64,000 nt of DNA from Pseudomonas caspiana (GTDB lineage: Bacteria; Pseudomonadota; Gammaproteobacteria; Pseudomonadales; Pseudomonadaceae): NCBI RefSeq assembly GCF_002158995.1, contig NZ_LOHF01000001.1, positions 268,699 to 332,698 on the forward strand, in the 5' to 3' direction. How positions within the stretch are numbered: position 1 is the stretch's first letter; the number at the start of each line of letters is the position of its first letter. The notes under the pieces were generated by a model, which worked only from the letters and a program-made list of their open reading frames with translations, made no database searches and was not told the origin of the DNA. The position numbers and the translations under genes are program-made. Below, one piece after another: positions 58,962-64,000 of the stretch.

Positions 58962-60104
58962 ATGAAGATCGTCATAGCACCTGATTCGTTTAAAGACAGC
59001 CTGAGTGCTGCCGATGTCGCTCAAGCTATTGCTCTGGGCCTGGCTGAAGTTTTCCCTTGCGCAGAACTGGTTCAATGCCCCATGGCCGACGGTGGTGAGG
59101 GCACCGTGGATGCGATCCTGGCAGTGCTCGACGGTGAACGACGTCAGCACATTGTCACCGGCCCACTGGGCACTGACGTTACCGCCCAATGGGGTTGGTT
59201 GCCCGAGTCGCGCACTGCAATCATCGAAATGGCTGAAGCCAGCGGCCTGCAACTGGTTGCGGTAGCGCAGCGCAACGCCTGCATCACGTCTACTGTCGGC
59301 ACCGGCCAATTGATTGTCGAGGCCCTGAATGCAGGTGCTGAGAAAGTCGTATTGACCATCGGCGGCAGCGCAACCAACGACGGCGGTGCGGGCATGCTCA
59401 CTGCATTGGGCGTGCGGTTTTATGATGCGCAAGAAAAACCGTTGGCTCCCGGAGGTCTCGCACTGGCCGATCTTGCGCGTATCGACCTGAGTGGTATGGA
59501 TCCACGTTTGCAGTCCGTCAGCTTTGAAATCGCCGCCGATGTTGATAATCCGCTGTGCGGGCCGCACGGCGCCTCCTTTACCTTTGGCCGACAAAAGGGC
59601 GCGAGCCCTGAGCAAATACAATCGCTGGATCACGCACTGGCGCGCTATGCCGATTGTTGTGCTGCCGTGCTCGAACGCGATGTGCGAGACGAACCCGGCG
59701 CGGGTGCCGCCGGCGGCATGGGCTTTGCCGCGAAAGCATTCCTGAGGGCAGGGTTTCGACCAGGTGTTGAAGTGGTGGCTGAACTGGTCGGCCTTGCGGA
59801 AAAAGTCCGGGACGCTGACCTGGTGATCAGCGGGGAGGGCAGTTGCGACTTCCAGACCCTGAGAGGCAAAACCCCCATGGGCGTCGCCCGCGTCGCCCAG
59901 AAGCATGGCGTGCCGGTGGTTATACTCGCGGGCACCTTGGGCGAAGGCTATGAAACGCTGTATCAGCACGGCATTGCCGCCGCGTTTTCGGTGGTTTCCG
60001 GTCCGATGAGCCTGGCAGAAGCCTGTCAGGACGCACCGCGTTTATTGCAGGAGCGGGCAAGGGATGTTGCCCTGGTCTGGCAACTGGGACGCACCACAGG
60101 CTAA
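58962..60104 (+). CDS. glxK: Glycerate kinase
   Basis: A 380-residue kinase of the GarK/GlxK family, which phosphorylates D-glycerate to 2-phosphoglycerate. It has MKIVIAPDSFKDSLSAADVA at the N-terminus, PMADGGEGTVDA near residue 45, TIGGSATNDGGAGML near residue 131 and GEGSCDFQTLRGKTPMGVA near residue 290, all family motifs. The ATG at 58962 has CGGAGAG. It probably responds to the CdaR gene directly upstream. D-glycerate could come from the tartrate dehydrogenase encoded next door. Its last four bases overlap the convergent LysR gene. Confidence 0.94.
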   Translation: MKIVIAPDSFKDSLSAADVAQAIALGLAEVFPCAELVQCPMADGGEGTVDAILAVLDGERRQHIVTGPLGTDVTAQWGWLPESRTAIIEMAEASGLQLVAVAQRNACITSTVGTGQLIVEALNAGAEKVVLTIGGSATNDGGAGMLTALGVRFYDAQEKPLAPGGLALADLARIDLSGMDPRLQSVSFEIAADVDNPLCGPHGASFTFGRQKGASPEQIQSLDHALARYADCCAAVLERDVRDEPGAGAAGGMGFAAKAFLRAGFRPGVEVVAELVGLAEKVRDADLVISGEGSCDFQTLRGKTPMGVARVAQKHGVPVVILAGTLGEGYETLYQHGIAAAFSVVSGPMSLAEACQDAPRLLQERARDVALVWQLGRTTG

Positions 60105-61009
60105 TTCTCCTCGACATTATCGATGTGCTTGAAACGCTCGATCAGAAAGTCGATCAGGCTGCGCACCCGTGCTGACAAATGCAATTGCTGCGGGTAAACC
60201 GCGTACACGTCAGCACGGGTCGGCGTCTGGTCCTCCAGCACCAGACGCAATCGGCCACTGCGCACATAGCGGGCGATGTCCCATTCAGCCCTGAGCAAAA
60301 TGCCGAAACCCTCCAGCGCCCAGTTCAGGGCGACCTCACCATCGTTACAGCCCAGTGCGCCATGCACCTTGACGTTGTCTGTGCGACCACCGTTGGTGAA
60401 GCTCCAGACACCATAAGGTGATTCATTCTGGCGAATAAAAATGCAGTTGTGGTGCTGCAGCTCACTGAGTTTCTGCGGTGTGCCGTATTTCTCCAGATAC
60501 AGCGGTGACGCGCAGAGCAAACGACGGTTGGAGGCAATCTTTCGCGCATGAAAGGCGGCGTCCGGCAGTGTTCCGAAACGAATCCCCAAATCGAAACCAT
60601 GCGCCGCCAAATCCAGCGGATGGTCACTGATCTCCAGCTGGATTTCGACTTCTGGATAGTGCGCGAAGAACGCCGCAAGGGCAGGGCCCACATGACGGCG
60701 ACCGAACCCCAGCGACGCGTTCACCCGAATCAGCCCTTTGGGCGTCGCACGGCTGCTGCTCATCAATTGTTCGAGATCATCAATCTGGGTGAGGATCCGC
60801 GCCGCATGGGAGAAATACAGCTCGCCTTCGGACGTCAGGCTCATCGAACGCGTGGTGCGATTAACCAGGCGAATGCCCAGCCGCGCCTCTAGCGCGGTCA
60901 GGCGTTTACTCACTGCTGGCGGGGTGACGCCAAGCTCGCGCGCAGTCGCCGCGAGGCTGCCTTTATTGGCCAACAGATAGAAAAAGGACAAATCCAGCGT
61001 CTGGCTCAT
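60101..61009 (-). CDS. LysR-family regulator, DmlR-like
   Basis: A 302-residue LysR-type regulator of the DmlR/TtuA group. The helix-turn-helix is KGSLAATARELGVTPPAVSKRLTALEARLG, and the linker is PKGLIRVNASLGFGRRHVGPAL. DmlR and TtuA activate the malate or tartrate dehydrogenase gene beside them, and this gene is divergent from such a gene with 137 bp between starts. Confidence 0.92.
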   Translation of the reverse strand: MSQTLDLSFFYLLANKGSLAATARELGVTPPAVSKRLTALEARLGIRLVNRTTRSMSLTSEGELYFSHAARILTQIDDLEQLMSSSRATPKGLIRVNASLGFGRRHVGPALAAFFAHYPEVEIQLEISDHPLDLAAHGFDLGIRFGTLPDAAFHARKIASNRRLLCASPLYLEKYGTPQKLSELQHHNCIFIRQNESPYGVWSFTNGGRTDNVKVHGALGCNDGEVALNWALEGFGILLRAEWDIARYVRSGRLRLVLEDQTPTRADVYAVYPQQLHLSARVRSLIDFLIERFKHIDNVEEN

Positions 61010-61146
61010 TCGTAACTCAAAGTTATTTATGTAGTGATTTGGAGTAACTCACGCCTCTTGATTCACTACATATACTCCGACCACACCCCGTTTGGACAGC
61101 TCGGTTCGACGGGAACAACAAGAAAATGACGAGAGTGGAGTTAACG

Positions 61147-62202
61147 ATGAGCGCATACAAAATTGCTGCGGTTCCAGGTGATGGCATCGGTGTCGAAGTC
61201 ATCGCCGCTGGCGTTGAAGTGCTGCAAGCCCTGTCTAAAAAATCCGGTTTTGAGCTGAACTTCAAACACTTCGACTGGAACTCGGACAACTACCTGAAAA
61301 ACGGTTACTACATTCCGCAAGGCGGCCTTGAAGAGCTGAAGACCTTCGATGCGATTTTCTTCGGCGCGGTGGGCGCCCTCAATGTGCCGGACCACATTTC
61401 TCTCTGGGGCTTGCGTCTGCCGATTTGCCAGGGTTTCGATCAGTACGCCAACGTGCGCCCGGCGCGTGTATTGCCAGGGGTGAAAAGCCCGCTGCATAAC
61501 GGGGACCAGATCGACTGGGTGGTAGTGCGTGAAAACTCCGAAGGTGAATACTCCGGCAACGGCGGTCGTGTACACCGCGGCTTGCCGGAAGAAGTTGCCA
61601 CTGAGGTTTCGGTATTTACCCGTGCCGGGGTCGAGCGCATTCACCGCTTTGCGTTCGAACTGGCGCAAAGTCGGCCACGTAAACACTTGACCATGGTCAC
61701 CAAGTCCAACGCCCAGCGCCACGGCATGGTGTTGTGGGACGAGATCTTCTACGAAGTTGCCAAGGACTTCCCGGACGTCAAAACCGACAAGGAACTGGTC
61801 GACGCTGTGACCACGCGAATGGTGCTCAAGCCTTCGACACTGGACGTGATTGTCGCCACCAACCTGCACGCTGACATTTTGTCCGACCTCGCGGCTGCCT
61901 TGTCGGGCAGCCTCGGGATTGCACCCACCGCCAACCTCAACCCATCGCGCAAATTCCCTTCGATGTTCGAACCGATTCACGGCTCTGCCTTCGACATCAC
62001 CGGCAAAGGGGTTGCCAATCCGATCGCCACGTTCTGGACTGCCGCGATGATGCTCGAGCACCTGGGTGAAGCCGATGCGGCCAGGCAGTTGATGTCGGCC
62101 ATCGAAGCCGTGACCGAGAGCGGTTTGCACACCCCGGATCTGGGTGGCAACGCCACCACCCGGCAGATCACCGACGCGGTGATCGCGCTGATCAACCGCT
62201 GA
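61147..62202 (+). CDS. ttuC: Tartrate dehydrogenase/decarboxylase or D-malate dehydrogenase
   Basis: A 351-residue member of the isopropylmalate/isocitrate dehydrogenase family. IAAVPGDGIGVEVIAAGVEV is the NAD-side start. RENSEGEYSGNGGRVHRG, NLHADILSDLAA (metal aspartates) and MFEPIHGSAFDITGKG are motifs of the TtuC/DmlA subgroup. These enzymes oxidise L-tartrate and D-malate, and decarboxylate meso-tartrate to D-glycerate. The ATG at 61147 has GGAG six bases upstream; an ATG at 61126 is less well placed. The dicarboxylate permease gene follows 93 bp later. Confidence 0.92.
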   Translation: MSAYKIAAVPGDGIGVEVIAAGVEVLQALSKKSGFELNFKHFDWNSDNYLKNGYYIPQGGLEELKTFDAIFFGAVGALNVPDHISLWGLRLPICQGFDQYANVRPARVLPGVKSPLHNGDQIDWVVVRENSEGEYSGNGGRVHRGLPEEVATEVSVFTRAGVERIHRFAFELAQSRPRKHLTMVTKSNAQRHGMVLWDEIFYEVAKDFPDVKTDKELVDAVTTRMVLKPSTLDVIVATNLHADILSDLAAALSGSLGIAPTANLNPSRKFPSMFEPIHGSAFDITGKGVANPIATFWTAAMMLEHLGEADAARQLMSAIEAVTESGLHTPDLGGNATTRQITDAVIALINR

Positions 62203-62295
62203 TTCAAAGTAGTACTGCGGCACAACGCCGAGGGGCTGCTCACTGGAGCTGGCTTCTCGGCATTTCCTGACAACAATAAAAATCAGGGCCCTGTC

Positions 62296-63603
62296 ATGAA
62301 AAGAATATTTGGCAAGCTATACGTGCAAGTGCTCATCGCCGTCATCCTCGGCGCGCTGGTTGGCGTACTGGTTCCCGAGACCGGAACCGCGCTCAAACCG
62401 TTGGGCGACGCGTTCATCAAATTGATCAAGATGCTCCTGGCCCCGGTGATCTTCCTCACCGTGGTGACGGGCATTGCCAAGATGGAAAACATGAAAGAGC
62501 TGGGGCGCGTCGGCTTTCGCGCACTCATCTATTTCGAAGTGGTTTCCACGCTGGCGCTGGTCGTCGGCCTCGTAGTGGTAGACGTGTTCAAGCCCGGCGC
62601 AGGCATGAACATCGATGTGGCGACACTGGATGCCTCCAGTCTGGCCAACTACACCACGGCGGCCAAGCATACGACGTTCATGGATTTCTTCATGAACATC
62701 ATCCCGGACACCATCGTCGACGCGTTCGCGAAAGGCAACGTCCTGCAGATCCTGCTGTTTTCAATCCTGCTCGGCGTGGCACTGGCTCATGTCGGCCCCA
62801 GGGGCAAACCCTTTGTCGACATGCTGGATAGCCTGATGCAGGGCATGTTCCGCATCGTCAACATGGTCATGCGTCTGGCACCGATCGGTGCGTTTGGCGC
62901 TATTGCGTTCACCATCGGCAAATACGGCTTCGGTTCGCTGTTTTCGCTGGGCAAATTAATGGCCTGCGTTTACCTGACCTGCATCGTCTTTGTGATCTTT
63001 GTCCTCGGGCCTATCTGTCGCTACAGCGGTTTCAGCCTGTGGAAATTCCTCAAGTTCATCAAGGAGGAGCTGTTCACTGTGCTGGGCACCAGCTCGTCGG
63101 AGTCAGTGCTGCCACAGATGATCTCCAAGATGGAAAAAGCCGGGGTCTCGAAACCCGTGGCAGGCATGATCATCCCGTCCAGTCTGACGTTCAACCCGGA
63201 TGGACAGGCGATCTACTACACCATTGCGGCCATTTTCATCGCCCAGGCGACCAACACGCCACTGACGCTGACCGACCAGTTGATCGTGCTGGCGGTGCTG
63301 ATGTTCACCTCCAAAGGTTCGGCGGGCGTGACCGGTTCGGGCTTCATCATCCTTGCCGCAACGCTTTCCTCGTTGGGCACCATTCCGGTGGCGGGGATGG
63401 TCTTGCTGTTGGGTGTCGACCGCTTCATGTCCGAAGCGCGGGCGATCACCAACACCATCGGTAATGGCGTCGGCACCATGGCCATCGCCAAATGGGTGGG
63501 GGCGCTGGATACCGTCAAGATGCACAAGGCGCTCGATGGTGAAACCGAGCCGGTGTTGCCGGCCAAGGCTGAGTCCGACGCTGCACCGATCCTCTCAAGT
63601 TAA
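62296..63603 (+). CDS. Dicarboxylate/cation symporter, DctA-like
   Basis: A 435-residue DAACS-family importer with eight helices and two hairpin loops. [19 protein letters not shown] and [14 protein letters not shown] (serine-rich hairpin) are family motifs. The usual NxDGT motif reads [11 protein letters not shown], with Pro and Gln replacing common residues, and the late hairpin is [16 protein letters not shown]. It is close to DctA. The position after ttuC suggests import of tartrate or malate. The acidic tail ([15 protein letters not shown]) is unremarkable. Confidence 0.91.
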   Translation: MKRIFGKLYVQVLIAVILGALVGVLVPETGTALKPLGDAFIKLIKMLLAPVIFLTVVTGIAKMENMKELGRVGFRALIYFEVVSTLALVVGLVVVDVFKPGAGMNIDVATLDASSLANYTTAAKHTTFMDFFMNIIPDTIVDAFAKGNVLQILLFSILLGVALAHVGPRGKPFVDMLDSLMQGMFRIVNMVMRLAPIGAFGAIAFTIGKYGFGSLFSLGKLMACVYLTCIVFVIFVLGPICRYSGFSLWKFLKFIKEELFTVLGTSSSESVLPQMISKMEKAGVSKPVAGMIIPSSLTFNPDGQAIYYTIAAIFIAQATNTPLTLTDQLIVLAVLMFTSKGSAGVTGSGFIILAATLSSLGTIPVAGMVLLLGVDRFMSEARAITNTIGNGVGTMAIAKWVGALDTVKMHKALDGETEPVLPAKAESDAAPILSS

Positions 63604-63651
63604 ACCCAGCCCTGGAGTCCATGACACCGCGCTTTCGCCAAACAAGCTAGG

Positions 63652-63690
63652 ACCTGTAGGAGCTCACGAGCACCGCGAGCTCCTACAGGT
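63652..63690. repeat. Perfect 14-bp inverted repeat between convergent genes
   Basis: ACCTGTAGGAGCTC (63652-63665) and GAGCTCCTACAGGT (63677-63690) are exact reverse complements with an 11-base loop. The unit GTAGGAGCTCACGAGC is shared with the repeat at 9887. It fills the gap between the permease and the next gene and may end both transcripts, although no T-run follows. Confidence 0.8.
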
Positions 63691-63691
63691 T

Positions 63692-64000
63692 CTATGCGCG
63701 AGGCGATCCGCCGCGGTCGTGTTGTGAAAACACTTCCCTGGCAGCAAACAACCCGTTCAGCGCAGCAGGGAAGCCGGCATATACAGCCATCTGCATAATA
63801 ACTTCGATAATCTCCTGCTCCTTACACCCAACATTGAGCGCACCGTGGATATGCACCTTGAGTTGCGGTGCGGCGTTGCCCATTGCGGTGAGCGCCGCGA
63901 CGACTGCGAGCTCTCTGCTTTTGAGTTCCAGACCCGGTCTTGAATAGATATCGCCAAACGGGAACTCTATGAGTAACCGTGCGAAATCAGGTGCGATGTC
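63692..64000 (-). CDS. Carboxymuconolactone decarboxylase family protein (partial at window edge)
   Basis: The C-terminal 102 residues of a CMD-family protein, whose start lies beyond the right edge. [20 protein letters not shown], then the [24 protein letters not shown] block and [18 protein letters not shown], match gamma-carboxymuconolactone decarboxylase-like proteins, with the histidine and cysteine of the active-site region in [10 protein letters not shown]. Many members act as peroxidases or decarboxylases and the precise role cannot be told here. It converges with the permease gene. Confidence 0.9.
   Translation of the reverse strand, partial: DIAPDFARLLIEFPFGDIYSRPGLELKSRELAVVAALTAMGNAAPQLKVHIHGALNVGCKEQEIIEVIMQMAVYAGFPAALNGLFAAREVFSQHDRGGSPRA

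Noticed and set aside
61141..62223. A 360-codon open frame opposite ttuC
   Set aside because: Complementary strand of a conserved dehydrogenase; codon pattern is a mirror effect.

Overview
The window looks like a chromosomal segment of a fluorescent-type Pseudomonas. The evidence is the metH-cti divergent pair, a cobalamin locus with CobW, CobN and a ChlI/VWA chelatase, an uppP-DUF1294 pair, a stand-alone TreS of the P. stutzeri type, and many copies of the Pseudomonas REP motif (GGGAGC..GGGCTTGCCCGCGAT) in intergenic inverted pairs. I see no tRNA or rRNA genes, insertion sequences, prophage or CRISPR array. Gene density is high and intergenic gaps are short.

Layout. 0.2-8.5 kb: metH (-), cti, an acyltransferase and nfuA. 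8.6-18.2 kb: a cobalamin block. Two cobalamin riboswitches sit back to back near 11.0-11.5 kb. One faces left into cbtB-cbtA (cobalt uptake), with cobE-cobM beyond. The other faces right into cobW-cobN-chlI-VWA (cobalt insertion). The chlI/VWA junction carries what reads as a complete -1 programmed frameshift signal: slippery A_AAA_AAG, a 5-nt spacer, then an 11-bp stem. It would give both a short ChlI and a 568-residue ChlI-VWA fusion from one locus. 18.3-29.1 kb: housekeeping and regulatory genes (a VpsR-like AAA+ regulator with an altered GAFTGA loop, a NadR-like kinase, uppP, azoR with its LysR regulator, treS, an orphan sensor kinase, DUF3830 and DUF1232 proteins). 29.3-34.8 kb: an iron-complex uptake operon (TonB-dependent receptor with STN domain, FecCD permease, ATPase, binding protein), with a REP pair inside it.

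35-45.7 kb: regulators and an uncharacterised seven-gene catabolic operon on the minus strand. It holds two MHS-family transporters, a class II aldolase, a GhrA-like reductase, an M20 amidohydrolase, RidA and RraA-like proteins, divergent from a LysR gene. 45.7-57.4 kb: a hexonate/hexuronate block converging on 2-keto-3-deoxygluconate (KDG): an IclR regulator, kdgK, manD, an RspB-like dehydrogenase, an MFS permease, uxuB and uxuA on the plus strand, then a gulonate/galactonate-type dehydrogenase, uxaA and a GntR/FCD regulator on the minus strand. Two KdgR-like boxes and a pair of ATTGG-N5-CCAAT palindromes mark the likely control points. 57.7-63.6 kb: a CdaR-glycerate kinase pair and a LysR / tartrate(malate) dehydrogenase / DctA-type permease module that together could convert tartrate to 2-phosphoglycerate. 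The window ends inside a carboxymuconolactone decarboxylase-family gene.

All functions are assigned by reading the protein sequences and recalling family features; no database search was run. Starts were chosen from ribosome-binding sites and family lengths.
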